Positions 1 through 10,100 of a stretch of DNA of 64,000 nt are shown here, piece after piece. Numbering within the stretch: the stretch's first letter is position 1; each line of letters begins with the position of its first letter. Origin of the DNA: Ascarosepion bandense (lineage: Eukaryota > Mollusca > Cephalopoda > Sepiida > Sepiidae); contig JBBBDQ010000191.1 of assembly GCA_037127315.1 (NCBI GenBank), positions 14,614,001-14,678,000 on the forward strand. The letters run 5' to 3'. The notes beneath the pieces are model-generated. The model was not told the origin of the DNA, made no database searches, and worked only from the letters and a program-made list of their open reading frames with translations. The translations under genes were made by a program, and so were the position numbers.

Positions 1-58
1 ATACGGCTCTAAACACGAAATTTAAATTAGTACATACGGCTCTAAACACGAAATTTAA
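1..58. repeat. 33-bp direct repeat, two copies
   Basis: The unit beginning ATACGGCTCTAAACACGAAA occurs at 1 and again at 34. It ends just before a TA microsatellite at 62-95. The window edge cuts it, so the array may be longer upstream. Confidence 0.8.
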
Positions 59-60
59 AG

Positions 61-61
<1 letters not shown>

Positions 62-95
<34 letters not shown>
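62..95. repeat. (TA)n microsatellite
   Basis: Pure TA alternation seen directly. A second short TA run lies at 268-289, after the decayed hammerhead. Confidence 0.95.
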
Positions 96-96
<1 letters not shown>

Positions 97-136
97 TCTG
101 GAAAAATGTTAGACTTTGATAAAACAGTAGCTACTT

Positions 137-205
137 CTACCGAGCGCACATAGCTTAGAGGTAGAATCGCCGTCAATTCGGTCGGGTTTCAATCCTGGGT
201 AAAAG
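137..205 (+). promoter_or_regulatory. tRNA-like Pol III promoter head of a SINE-like element
   Basis: An A-box-like TAGCTTAGAGG at 151-161 is followed by a B-box-like GGTTTCAATCC at 185-195, the spacing expected for a tRNA-derived internal Pol III promoter. It is not a tRNA gene: no acceptor stem closes around it. A hammerhead-like core follows about 30 bases downstream, so the unit may be a small tRNA-headed retroelement carrying a ribozyme. Confidence 0.55.
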
Positions 206-214
206 CAATCGGAT

Positions 215-265
215 GTTTAACCATGCTGATGAGCTGTGATACAGCAAAACAGATCTGTTTGCGGA
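215..265 (+). ncRNA. decayed hammerhead ribozyme motif
   Basis: CTGATGA at 226-232 is followed by stem II GCTGT/ACAGC and then AAAAC where a hammerhead needs GAAA, so the essential G is lost. The segments that should form stem I pair poorly. The core and stem II are the same as in the intact-looking motif at 54400-54454, so this is probably an inactive relative. Confidence 0.55.
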
Positions 266-289
266 TGATATATATATATATATATATAT

Positions 290-726
290 TCTAAACTCAA
301 AGCAAAAAAATAAAATAAAATAATAAGAATAATATGAAAATCCAGGAATTAAAGTAGAAAAAATATGCTGACTTGTTTAGTTTGGTTTAAAACCTTCAAA
401 ATCTACATTGCTTTCCCCCATCGCCCGGAAAGGAATCAAATATTTCATCACTGGATACAATATCATGATAAAAGTATGTAATCTTTGGTCCGGAACCACT
501 GCTTTAGTGATATTATATCTTTTAAATGATTTAATCACTATATTCCTTCTTATTAATCACAAATTCTTTGCCCACGAGCGCTTCTGATCAAGTGCTTCTC
601 TTTTCCTCCGTCCAGTTTCGGTTCTTATAACTTTGCCTTCCACGAACTGACAACAAGACAATGTATGATCCATTAAATTCTCCTTACTTTAAAAATCATA
701 TTTGTAGAAACCATAATCTTGGAATT
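290..726. other. unassigned AT-rich spacer
   Basis: No coding similarity, repeat family or RNA structure recognised. Confidence 0.5.
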
Positions 727-747
727 ATTTCGACCTTTGTCTGATCG

Positions 748-1215
748 TCCATCGGTTTCTACAATTTGTATTTATTTCTGAGATGAGAAATTTTCAATAA
801 TCTTGGAATTATTTCCAACTTTTCTTCTAGTCTTGGTTGATATAGGTGTTATAATAAACACAACGTTTCGACTAAGTTTCCTCTTGTTATCATCAGATGT
901 CCATAGACTGGCTGATGTGAATTATCTCGTTGATAATTGTGAAATCAATGTGAAATCAATTATTGTTCTTTCATGTTGGAATTTGGTTCGCCACTAACAA
1001 GTCCAAGGACCTCATAACCACGAGATGATACTAACACACGTATAACCATATAATATATTTGATGATGACCAGAGGGTACTTGGTCGAAACGTTGTGTCTG
1101 TTATAACACCTATATCAACAAAGATGAGAACGAAAGTTCGAAATAATTCCAAGATTATTGAAAATTACTCATCTTAGAAATAAATACGAATTGTAGAAAC
1201 CGATAGTCGTTGCTT
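748..1215. repeat. foldback element with hammerhead-like cores
   Basis: Two arms of about 130-150 bp are reverse complements: 748-900 and roughly 1058-1215, both including the sequence around TCAATAATCTTGGAATTATT. The right arm reads TTGATGA, stem GACCA/TGGTC, then GAAAC at 1086-1090. The left arm has CTGATGA (minus strand, 890-896) and GAAAC (865-869). This resembles a hammerhead core, but the base expected at the cleavage site is G in both arms, so activity is doubtful. No transposase is present. Confidence 0.6.
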
Positions 1216-1837
1216 TCTCTGATCGATAATCCATTTGTAGGATCTATTTTGGAATCCTTGCCTTTTCATAATAAATTACGCTTATCTCTTTTATTAATAT
1301 ATTTGGTGTATAAGACACTAGCACATTTTAACATCAAATTTGGGGGTAAAAAGTGCGTCTTATACATCGGAAAATACGGTAGTTAAACAAGATAAGACTT
1401 AGTTTTCAATTGCTTGTCATAGAAACAGGTCAGGCGTGAGCCTTCCTTTAACCAGTAATTAAACGCCCCATAATCTAGTAAATGTCCCATACTTGATTTA
1501 CCTTCACAATATGGAAGGAGTGTCTGTTTGGATGTCAGAGAAATCTTTTCTTTCCTTTAACCTCCCCCACCTACTTCCTATTATTCCATTTCTCTTTCTT
1601 TCTTCTATTTTAGCCTTTCATATCCTTTTCTCTTTACTTCTTTTTCTTTCTTTCTTTTGTCTTCTCTTGACTGAGTTCCCGTTTCTTTTTTCCTTTGTTC
1701 AGCTTTTTCCTTTCGTTATAACCAAGAATCAACAATATTTACTGAATTAAGTGGGACAAACTATAAAAGAAACGTTGATGAAACTCAGCCCGACTAAACG
1801 AGGAATATATATATATATATATATATTAAGAAACCCC
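1216..1837. other. unassigned spacer, pyrimidine-rich in part
   Basis: 1530-1720 is T/C-rich and gives a leucine- and phenylalanine-rich open frame that I regard as compositional. A TA microsatellite lies at 1805-1827. No gene recognised. Confidence 0.5.
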
Positions 1838-2591
1838 TCTACTCAATGCAAATCTTCTATGTGCCGTGTCTCTTCAAGACGTTGCCGATAATGACTCTTC
1901 ACGATTTCCTACCCTTTGTAGCTCTTAATAAATTGCGTCTTTTTGCTACCTCTCCCAAACCTTTCACGACCATCCATTCACTTATCTTATGAGTTTCAAA
2001 TTTTTCTAGCTCCTTTTCCTCATTACGTACTCTAGAAATGTCAACTGTCTCTTCCTGATGTTAAGTATGAGTCTCCTTTTTGTTTCCATTTGAATCTAGA
2101 ACTTGGTCGTTGCTCACATGTTTGGTCGATGGTATTCTCAGCGTGCTTCTGTCGGACTGTATTTCTGTTGCTTCAAGTCACTATTCCATCTGTGTGGAGA
2201 TTGTGCAGCATTCACCGCCATGTAAAGGCACGGATATTATATAACAGTCTGGTACTCTTTTCTTTGTTTCTAACGAATTTTTCCTATTTCATAATATCCT
2301 GCTTAGCGAAAGATGCTTTCCAAAAGCTATCTCAAGACTGCTTCGGATTTCAGTGTCGTACTTTCCGTTCTCTGTTAAAACACTTTCAGATATTTAAATT
2401 GTTGTATTCGTTTGATTTCGGCATCTTCAATTTATAATTTACATGTTGGGCTGTTCATTTCTTAACAACCATGCACTCTGTTTTATTGCAATTGACGTTT
2501 GTCTTCTTTCTCGCTTTCCTTCATTCCCTTCTGCAGGAATTCTTGTAGTTTCCTTTCTGTGTCCAACGTCAAACATTGCGTTATCTTCATA

Positions 2592-3051
2592 CTAGCAGTA
2601 TAACCCGGCGTTGCTCGGGTGTAATGAAAGCTTTAAAACTACTCCATGGTCCTGGAGCTCAGACTCTTTGGACGTTGGCACGAAAGACTAAAAAGTAAGA
2701 GTTGTTTCCAGTTAAAGTGAAACCGGAGACTGAAAGAAAAATTTTGATTTCCTTGTATCAATATTAAATTTTCTGCATTAGTGTAAGAACTGCAATCTTG
2801 AAACTTCTGAATATCGTTTCTTATGTCTTTGTCTATGAGTGTATCAAATTTGATTAAAATCGGACCACGCCTTCTATAACCCGATTTTTTCGATTATCGG
2901 TTTCCGATATTTATCGGGGGTACCTCAACACAAAACACTTGCAGATGCTTATAGTACAACTGTGTAAATTTTTAAGAAAATCGGTTCAGCCGTTTCGGAG
3001 TCTATAGGTAACGGACACACACACAAAGTTCCATTTATAAATAAGTTTAGA
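2592..3051 (-). mobile_element. Helitron-like non-autonomous element (copy 1)
   Basis: On the minus strand it starts TCTAAACTTATTTATAAATG and ends in a small hairpin (ACCCG/CGGGT) followed by TTATACTGCTAG. These are Helitron hallmarks: 5' TC, then a 3' hairpin about 10 bases before CTAG. The flanks are A on the 5' side and T on the 3' side, the expected A/T insertion. Removing the element rejoins the surrounding LINE reading. It has no Rep/helicase coding. At 460 bp it lacks part of the interior seen at 54943-56035. Confidence 0.75.
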
Positions 3052-3318
3052 TATGCTGTTAGCATTGTGACTACAAATAATAATCTTGAAAGGGCTTCTA
3101 ATTCTCTCGGTTTCGCCCCACTGTACATGTTGAATAAGTCTGGTGTGAAAACACATCCTTGTCTTAAACTCTTTTCAATTTTTGTACATATACTAAAGTT
3201 ATTTTCTATTCGCATTTAGGCGGTTTGCTACCAGTATTTGTCCTGGATTATTCTAATATTCTTTCTAAATAGATCCTGATTATCGAGTAGTTCCAACAGT
3301 TCTTTGTGATATACTCTG

Positions 3319-3597
3319 TCAAATACTTTTGCATAATCTACGAGGGTCATTCAATAAATAAGGTTGAATTTTCAGTATAAGGACTTCTAATACAGATAGA
3401 GGCTTACTTTTTTTTAATTTTTCAACGTAGTCTCCCAGCAGTGTCACACACTTTTCCCATCTGTTCACAAGCTTCCGTATTCCTTCAGCGTAAAAATCTT
3501 TGGACTGATGTCTCAGCCAATCGCTCACAGCATTTTTGATTTCACCGTCACTTTTAAACTTCGTGCCTCTCGTGAACACTTTCAAGGGACAAAACAT
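3319..3597 (-). pseudogene. mariner transposase C-terminal fragment
   Basis: The frame contains DWLRHQSKDFYAEGIRKLV and RWEKCVTLLGDYVEK, the usual end of this mariner subfamily's transposase, followed by read-through of the inverted repeat into LINE sequence. The DDE catalytic core that should precede it is deleted. Confidence 0.8.
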
Positions 3598-4213
3598 GTG
3601 AAAGTCTGAAAGGGCAGGGTCTGGGTTGTAAGGGGGGATGAGAGAGCAGTTTCCAACCCAGCATGTTGATGGTCTGCATCTTTGGCACTAACCGGCAGCT
3701 GACCTTCGAGTAGGTAATGTCATCATGGACGATTTTGTGTGCTGTCCCAACCGATAGGCTCAAAATCCTTGCAATGTCATCCACTGTCACCCTTCTGTCA
3801 GACTGAATGAGGTCATTGATTCGATCACCTCAGGAGACCTCACTTTTGTAGGCCTCCTAGGCCTGTCTTCATCCTCAACAGTGCTCCGTTCTTCTTTAAA
3901 CAATTTAGTCCACTTGTAGACATTTTTTGGCTGAAACATGTGGTACTATACACAGTTGACATTCTCTTATGAATTTCAACTGGTTTACACCCTTCAGCAA
4001 CCAAAAACTTGATAACTGACTTCTGTTCAACCCTGAAGCATGCTTCTTGGTCGGACATCGTTGTTAATCTCCAAAACTCTCAAATTTTTTTTTTTCAAAC
4101 TACAAAAAAATTAAATTCCTTTGAAAAAGAAGTAAAGAAAAAAAAGTAAGCTTCTATCTCTATTAGAAGTCCTTTATACCCCAAAATTCTCCTTATTTAT
4201 TGAATGACCCTCG
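3341..4213 (-). mobile_element. mariner element with internal deletion
   Basis: Terminal inverted repeats begin CGAGGGTCATTCAATAAATA at the left end, with the reverse complement at the right end. Inside, on the minus strand, are the N-terminal helix-turn-helix part of a mariner transposase (4058-3840, starting MSDQEACFRVEQKSVIKFLV), a second DNA-binding segment (MTVDDIARILSLSVGTAHK, 3790-3730) and the C-terminal tail (about 3590-3340). The central catalytic D,D(34)D region is missing, so it cannot code for an active enzyme. It sits inside the RTE-like LINE. TAGA occurs next to both ends on the minus strand. Confidence 0.88.
3840..4058 (-). pseudogene. mariner transposase N-terminal domain fragment
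   Basis: A 72-residue frame starts MSDQEACFRVEQKSVIKF and includes AEGCKPVEIHKRMSTVY, which matches the first helix-turn-helix of mariner transposases that bind the terminal inverted repeats. The frame shifts after about residue 45. The continuation is in a neighbouring frame at 3554-3790 and the C-terminal tail at 3319-3597. Confidence 0.8.
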
Positions 4214-4405
4214 TCTAAAACACAGACACACCTCGTTCTGCATATCATGGCCTCTTTCTAAGCGTAAATATCGTATTCCTTGTTCCAGTAACTAACGAAC
4301 ACGCAGTGTTCTTGTCCTATTTCGGGTCTGATTCTGCATACTCATCAGAATTCGTATGATAGGTTTTGTTATTTGGCTCATTAAGCTGACTGTCCGGTGA
4401 AATTC

Positions 4406-4959
4406 ACATTCGTTTGAATCTGGCGTTTTAGGCAGTGCCATGAAAATGAATACATTCATTTAATCGATGATGTATCGAAGCTAAATTCAAATCCTTTCGG
4501 CTAAAATATTTCAAAGAAATAAGTAGGAATTCAGCAGCAATTTTCACTTTTTTTTTTCTTTTTTTTTTTTTTTTCTAGTATAAATTGAGTATTTTGTGAA
4601 GATGTACTTATCGAAAATATTTTTAATGCCATTTCTCTTCGGAACGTAAGCAATTATGACTTTCCACAGACTGCTATTGAATTACTATGATTTGAGGAAA
4701 ACATAGAATGATTTTCCGTTGTCTTTACCAGAGTTTTAAAAGGTGTCCTCCTTTTACATTAGATGCCAATCAAAGCTAAAGAGCCCTGTCTACCCTACTG
4801 TTTAAAATATGGGATTTGGAAGAGAAAACATTGGTTTGTGCCCATCTCATGGATATGGAATGTAACAGACATGGACGAAAGTGAAACTCAGTTGCTGATT
4901 CCACTTTCCGCGCAGATTACCGTTACGCTACCCGCACATCCACATATGGTTACTTTGAT

Positions 4960-4998
<39 letters not shown>

Positions 4999-5225
4999 AA
5001 AAATTATAAGAACTATGTTATTATTCTGTCTGTGTATACAAACGGAACCGGATTCGATAACCATTGTTGAAACAACACGGAAATGTCTGTCGCCAGTGAG
5101 TCTCAGCGATGTCATAACTTTATATCGGCTCTTTCTTTCTTTTTCTTTCTTTTTTCTTCTTTTCTAGCCTGACTTATTTTTTATTAATCTTGTTTAAAAG
5201 TATTATACGTGTGAATTTATATGTT

Positions 5226-5273
<48 letters not shown>

Positions 5274-5334
5274 GTATTTTTTGTTTATTTAAACTTGGCT
5301 TAGGATATTTCTTTTAGTACTGTTCAGTTATTCT
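4406..5334. other. unassigned spacer with simple repeats
   Basis: Holds a T-rich run at about 4549-4575, a TA/TG microsatellite at 4962-4998 and a TA microsatellite at 5230-5271. An open frame at 4763-5167 runs through the microsatellite and has no recognisable domain; I do not call it a gene. Confidence 0.5.
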
Positions 5335-5435
5335 AGTGTTGATCGCCCTGTTTCCACTGAGTACATACTACTCGGGCCAAGGATTGAACTCACAATTACT
5401 ATATTAACAGTTTCACGAACTAACCAGCTTATTGT
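5335..5435 (-). mobile_element. tRNA-headed SINE fragment, second family
   Basis: On the minus strand a tRNA-like head contains a B-box-like GAGTTCAATCC preceded by an A-box-like TAAGCTGGTTAG. It is related in layout to the copies at 29655, 48784 and 54523. It abuts the hammerhead-like motif at 5440. Confidence 0.5.
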
Positions 5436-5439
5436 TCCG

Positions 5440-5485
5440 GAGAAGGCTGATGAGCACAACGGCCGAAACGTTGTGCGAGCAACAA
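5440..5485 (+). ncRNA. hammerhead-like motif, probably inactive
   Basis: CTGATGA at 5447-5453 and GAAAC at 5465-5469 are intact core blocks, but the sequence between them forms only a one-pair stem II and the expected cleavage position reads GTG. It is best seen as one eroded arm of a foldback like those at 748 and 11470. Confidence 0.4.
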
Positions 5486-5604
5486 CGATGAAGAAAACAA
5501 TATTCCGAATATAAATATTGTAAATAATCGTAACTCCTCAACCCAGAAATTCAGGCAGAAATAATATGACTAAGAATAGCATAAATATAAGCTAAGCACA
5601 AGTT

Positions 5605-5832
5605 GTGAATTCGTTGCATTCACTTACGCGCATTTGGGAAAGGTATTAATCCATTTCTTCCCTCTAGTTATGGGTTAAATAACAGGACAGATTGGGTTCT
5701 ATAGTCTTGGATGACAACCAGTCTACCGCAGAAAGTAACCTGCTGCGGGATAATCTTTTGCCCAGTCAATCATGTCTTTTTCGAGACATGATCGCCCAAG
5801 CGTGTATCACGCATGGCATTTAACTGACTGAC
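5605..5832 (+). mobile_element. main tRNA-related SINE, 5'-truncated
   Basis: Matches the body of the window's commonest SINE from GTGAATTCGTTGCATTCACT to the terminal TTAACTGACTGAC, but lacks the tRNA-like head. The body includes CCAGTCTACCGCAGAAAG and a short inverted motif around TTTCGAGACATGA. Confidence 0.85.
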
Positions 5833-6020
5833 AAAAGGTAGGAAGTTGTGAAGAAATATGATCTTCAACGTCATGGATGGACACGGAACATAGAAGAAAA
5901 ATAACTTTTATTCGCCTTTAGTATGGCCGACTTGTACACTTTTGACCAATTGAAATATAACGGGAGAAAAAAGTTTTTATTAATATCATCATTATTATTA
6001 TTATTATTATTATTATTTAC

Positions 6021-6289
6021 CGTTGTGTTGCGGTGTAGTGGATATCGGCTTCAAATAAAAAAATTGGACATCAGAGTTCGAATTCCAGTTATTCACTTAC
6101 GCAAAAATACCCTTGTGAAAGATATTAATCCATCTCTTCTCCTTCCGGCTATGTGTTGAATAGCAGGACAGATTGTGTTCTAAAGCTTTTCTTGGCAACC
6201 AATCTACCGCAGAAAATAATGGCAACCTACTCTGGGAGAACCTTCTGCCGAGTCAGTCATGTCTCTTTCGAGACATGATCGCCCAAGGT
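6021..6289 (+). mobile_element. main tRNA-related SINE
   Basis: Starts TGCGGTGTAGTGGATATCGG (A-box-like) with a B-box-like GTTCGAATTCC, then the family body to ATGATCGCCCAAGG. The terminal TATCACGTATGG segment is missing. Confidence 0.88.
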
Positions 6290-6427
6290 ACTGATAAGGT
6301 CAAGACAAGCTGTTGTGAAATAATTTAGAAGAAAGAAAAATGGGCATGAACGAGGCAAATCCCTCCTCTTAATGAATTTAAATTTAATAATAATAATATT
6401 TATACGAATTTATATTTATATGAGGGT

Positions 6428-6734
6428 CGGTCAGTCAGTCAGTTAAATGCTATACGTGATACACGCTTTGGGCGATCATGTCTCGAAAGAGACATAACTG
6501 ACTGGGCAGAAGATTATCCTGCAGTAGGTTGCCATTGCTTTCTGCGGTAGACTGGTTGCCGGCCCAGAAACCCAATCCATCCCATTATTTAACCCATAAC
6601 TGGAGGGAAGAGACGGATTAATACCTTTCTCAATGGTATTTGTGCGTAACTGAATGCAAGGAATTCATCTGAAATTCGAACTCGGCACCCCGAGTTGTCG
6701 TTCCGAGTCGATATCCACTGCACCACAACACACA
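6428..6734 (-). mobile_element. main tRNA-related SINE with target-site duplication
   Basis: A full-length minus-strand copy from the tail (CAGTCAGTTAAATGC) to the tRNA-like head (CCACTGCACCACAACACAC). An 11-bp direct repeat TATATGAGGGT flanks it at 6417-6427 and 6735-6745, showing insertion by target-primed reverse transcription. Confidence 0.92.
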
Positions 6735-6782
6735 TATATGAGGGTGACATCCCCTATTCTGGCTGTAATTGCAGAAATATAT

Positions 6783-7477
6783 GTGCGATACTAACGGTGA
6801 TATTTTCAACGGGTTGCGTCTAATATAAGAGAAATACACAGGGTGTCTCCTAAAAATGTGAAACCCTTCAAATAATTGTAAAATCAGTGTCTATTAAAAT
6901 ACATATCATTTCCAAAATTAAATAGAATCTGAAGGCATTATTTTATTTTCAAACTGTCGTCCGTTTCGTCCCGACGTTGCTGAGAGCGAGAAGCAATGGA
7001 ATCACAAACATCACGAAACAATCCGTTTGGCATTTGTGTAAATTATCGTTCAATAGCTGATCTCAATTCAGCGACTGTTGCAGGTTTGTTAGCATAGACT
7101 GTTTTGTCTTTTAGATGGTGTGAGGTCTAATGAACCCCTTCGAAACCCCTTCGTCCAATGCATCTGTTTGGCAAGATTTCTTCAGGGAAGGATTTAACAT
7201 CGCGAAGATGTGGGTGGGGCCTCGTCTTGCTGAAAACAAAACACTTCATTTTCACAGTTCTCTCTAATTCTTGACATAACATACTGTTGCAGTGTGTATA
7301 TATATTTTTGATGGACACCCTGTATGAGCGATAGTGATGATTATATTTTCAACAGGGTGAGTCTAATAGAAGAGAAATATGTGCGATAGTGATGATTATA
7401 TTTACATAATACCAGATACACATATGGGACTGTGATGGTGATATATTCCATAGGGGCGCGTCTAATATAAGAGAAAG
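6783..7477. repeat. about 55-bp tandem repeat split by a transposon
   Basis: Units beginning GTGCGATACTAACGGTGATA or the like and ending TCTAATATAAGAGAAATA occur at 6783-6836, 7327-7380 and, with an internal expansion, 7381-7477. The mariner-type remnant at 6838-7326 lies between units, so the array pre-dates that insertion. Confidence 0.7.
6838..7326 (-). mobile_element. mariner/IS630-type transposon remnant
   Basis: The ends are CAGGGTGTC and its reverse complement GACACCCTG. On the minus strand, two frames read RDVKSFPEEILPNRCIGRRG and LKDKTVYANKPATVAELRSA. They resemble the last part of Tc/mariner DDE transposases: the region before the final acidic residue and the WGHLKDKVY-like tail. 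Stops and a deletion between the two parts mean it is inactive. Confidence 0.72.
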
Positions 7478-7949
7478 GGTTTTAAATTTATCTTTTACTT
7501 TATCAAGGTATGGAGTGACGTTTTTAAAATGTAGAGGGAAATCGTTCAGAGAAAATAATGAAGAAAGGCCTCTGAACGGATGTGAGAAAAATGTTTTTGA
7601 ACCGAATACACTCTGAATAATCGGTCATGGTATAAAATAATTGCTCCAGGTTTATTGTGCGGATTTACAAGAGGAAAGTGTATCGGATTGAGTCCTCCCA
7701 CTTCACTCGAGAACCCATTGTGGACTGAACCGTACCCGGAAGCCAAGCACGTCAACATTGAAAGGAAAGGCGGTACATGCATCGAATACGTTCGTCCCTC
7801 AGATGACGACGACACGTGGAAGAATAAACGTAACATCGAGGCTTTCAACAATTCAGTGTCAACAGAGTCGTTTATTTTCCAAGTCATTTCAGGTTTTGGA
7901 CAAATAATGCCATCCACAGCTTCCTATTCTATGTTGCTCTAAGCAACTT
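7478..7949. other. unassigned region with overlapping open frames on both strands
   Basis: 7655-7942 (+, 95 aa) and 7546-7917 (-, 123 aa) are open in a stretch less AT-rich than its surroundings. Neither shows a recognised domain, signal peptide or membrane span. It could be a piece of an unrecognised element or an old processed transcript. Confidence 0.35.
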
Positions 7950-8790
7950 CTGACCATTTACTATCCATTTTTGTCCTCGTTCTGCCATCCATCAGTACAA
8001 ACTCGTTAAATAGTTTACTTACTTCTCTTCATTGGATATCGGCTCGGAACGAGAAATCGGGGAGCCGAGTTCGAATTCCAGCTGAGTTCATTGCATTCAT
8101 TTCCGCGCAAATACCCTTGGGAAAGGTATTAATCCGTCTATTCCTTCCAGTTATGGGTTAAATAATAGGACAGATTGGGTTCTATAGCCTTAGTCGGCAA
8201 CCAGTTTACCGCAGAAAGCAATGGCAATCTACTGCGGGATAATCTTCTGCCCAGTCAGTCATGTCTCTTTTGAGTCATGATCGCCCAAGCGTGTATCACG
8301 TATGGTACTTAACTGAATGACTTCTCTTACCTTTACTATATCCTGTGAGTGTTAAATTCTCTAGTTCTTTTTTCTTCATTATATGCCTCAGAAATATCAA
8401 CTTTCTTTTTATGACTGTTAGTATAAATTTTCTGATTGTTTCTGTTTTCTTTAAGACATCCCCATTATTCATATCTCGTGTCCATGGTATTCTTAGCATT
8501 TTTTAATAAAACCACATCTCTGTAGCTTTAAATCTCTTTATCTGCCAGTAAATTGTCCCGCTTTCATTACTATATAGGAGCATTGATATTGCATTCCTTT
8601 CTGCCAATAGTTTCTTATGTCTTAATACTTTGCTTAGTTTCTGGAAGACAGCTTTCACTCTTCATATGCGCCTTCGAAAATTTCTGTATTATACTATGCT
8701 TCGTTTGTTACTACACTTGCGAAATAGTTGAATTTCTCTACCTGCCTGATTTTGATGTTCCCGATACGTAGCTCACACCTTGGGCTAGAG
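7950..8790 (-). pseudogene. RTE-like LINE 3' fragment, split by a SINE
   Basis: Minus-strand sequence at 8324-8790 matches the C-terminal part of the family. It reads MLRIPWTRDMNN near 8499, FLRHIMKKKELENLTLTGYS near 8360 and KIRQVEKFNYFASVV near 8745. A shorter piece of its 3' region continues at 7950-8030 on the far side of a SINE. Frames are broken; it is an inactive 5'-truncated copy. Confidence 0.78.
8031..8319 (+). mobile_element. main tRNA-related SINE inserted in a LINE
   Basis: The copy runs from TTGGATATCGGCTCGGAACG to TATGGTACTTAACTGAATG. The 9-bp direct repeat ACTTCTCTT lies at 8021-8029 and 8320-8328, and the RTE-like LINE continues on both sides. Confidence 0.92.
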
Positions 8791-9459
8791 ATAAAAAAGA
8801 TAAAAGTGGAAGTAAAGAAGAAGAAATCCCGTAGGCGAATGGAGAGAAAAACGGGTTTATTCTTCAGTATTTTGCCAATTAATTTGAGAGGAGGAGCTCT
8901 ATATTTGTTGCTGAGACAGAGCGGCGCCTTGCCGTCAACTAAGACTCCCCACTCGCTTTTGATTACCTGATCAGTAACAAGTCGGGGTGAACTACGAATT
9001 AACCTCGGCCAGGTCCCAGTCGACTGCATCTTAATGTTCCCTCAGAACGCTGCGCCCACCAAATCCTAATTATTTGCTTATCAACGCGGGATGGTATTAA
9101 ATCTTTTGTAGACACTGAAGCATTGATGTGTTTCAACAGCCAATGTGATTAGGGACGGTCGTTCATTGTTAGCCTATTACTTAAGTGGAATAGGTTTTCG
9201 ATTTAGTATATAAAAAAAAGTGAATAGCATGTTTTCAAAATGCCGTAGGAGGGTACAAAATCTTCGAGGCGAAAGTGTGTTTGGTGGGATTGTTAGATAT
9301 GGGTTTTTTTTTCCAGAGAAAATAGATCAAGGACACGCCTTTGTATCTCGAACAGCAGGCAAACCTATTGGGGGAGGCTAGCAACAGGGGTTCTCTGGCA
9401 CTGAATCGGGATGCTATATTGGTAAGTGGATTTACAGTAGTCCATGTAATTAAGAATCC
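8791..9459. other. unassigned spacer
   Basis: Mixed composition with no recognised family. The region 8870-9010 is less AT-rich than its surroundings. No gene called. Confidence 0.5.
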
Positions 9460-9985
9460 ATGTTCTTTTTCTATGACACTTCATAACGTGGTGGATTATG
9501 GTTCTCCACAACTTCCTGTCCATTATAGCTCTTAGCAAGGTTTGTTATTTTTTTCTATCTCTCCTAATCTCTGTTCTGACAACTATTTAGCCCGTTATGT
9601 AGGTTATTCTCTGTTCAACGTGTGTCAAATTTTCTTAGCTTTTTCTTCATTATGCAACTTAGAAATTTCAACTGTTTTTTTCTGATTATAAGAATAAGTG
9701 TCATTTTTGTTTCCATTTTCCTTAAAACTTCGTGGCTGCTCACATGTTTAATTTATTGTATTCTCAGCATGTTTCTGTAGAACAACGTTTATGTTGCTTA
9801 AAGTATCTTCATCTGTAAAGAAGTTATCCAGCATATTGGAGGACCAGTATTACGTAATATTACGTAATATTCCAGTGTCCTTTTCTTTGTTTTATAATGA
9901 ACTTTTTGTATTTCTTAATATTTTGCTTATTTTTTTGAAAGCATATTTTGCTATTGCAATACGAATTCCAATTTGGATAAAAAGG
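9460..9985 (-). pseudogene. RTE-like LINE 3' fragment
   Basis: Minus-strand similarity to the C-terminal segment and 3' end of the family: the coding part near 9770-9980 and the 3' untranslated part near 9490-9560. A direct repeat of TTACGTAATA lies at 9850-9870. Heavily decayed. Confidence 0.65.
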
Positions 9986-10100
9986 TAATTACAGATATTT
10001 TGCTTAGAGTTGGCTGATGTCAATAAGGGTGAACCGAACATTGGTGAAGAAAGTTGACAGTTTTGCTGCTTCAGATTCTTTTGCAATTCTTTGACATTTA

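Larger units (their letters stand above)
1838..4405 (-). pseudogene. RTE-like LINE reverse transcriptase remnant, interrupted twice
   Basis: Read on the minus strand, pieces of one LINE run in order. First comes NDCRFISLMSQITK near 4400, then DYAKVFDRVYHKELLELL just below 3340, then KIEKSLRQGCVFTPDLFN near 3150 and the C-terminal and 3' segment (2590-1838). These match RT blocks of an endonuclease-RT LINE of the RTE/BovB type. The 3' end carries the family signature GACACGGCACATAGAAG. Stops and frameshifts are frequent, so it is dead. A Helitron-like element (2592-3051) and a mariner (3341-4213) have been inserted into it. The same family recurs at least ten more times in the window on both strands. 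The RTE assignment rests on remembered family resemblance. Confidence 0.8.

Noticed and set aside
4763..5167. 134-residue gene on the plus strand
   Set aside because: It runs through a TA/TG microsatellite and ends in a T-rich tract; a minus-strand frame is open over the same place. No domain.
6021..6290. Functional tRNA gene
   Set aside because: A and B boxes are present, but there is no acceptor or anticodon stem and the sequence belongs to a dispersed SINE family; the same holds for all SINE heads in the window.
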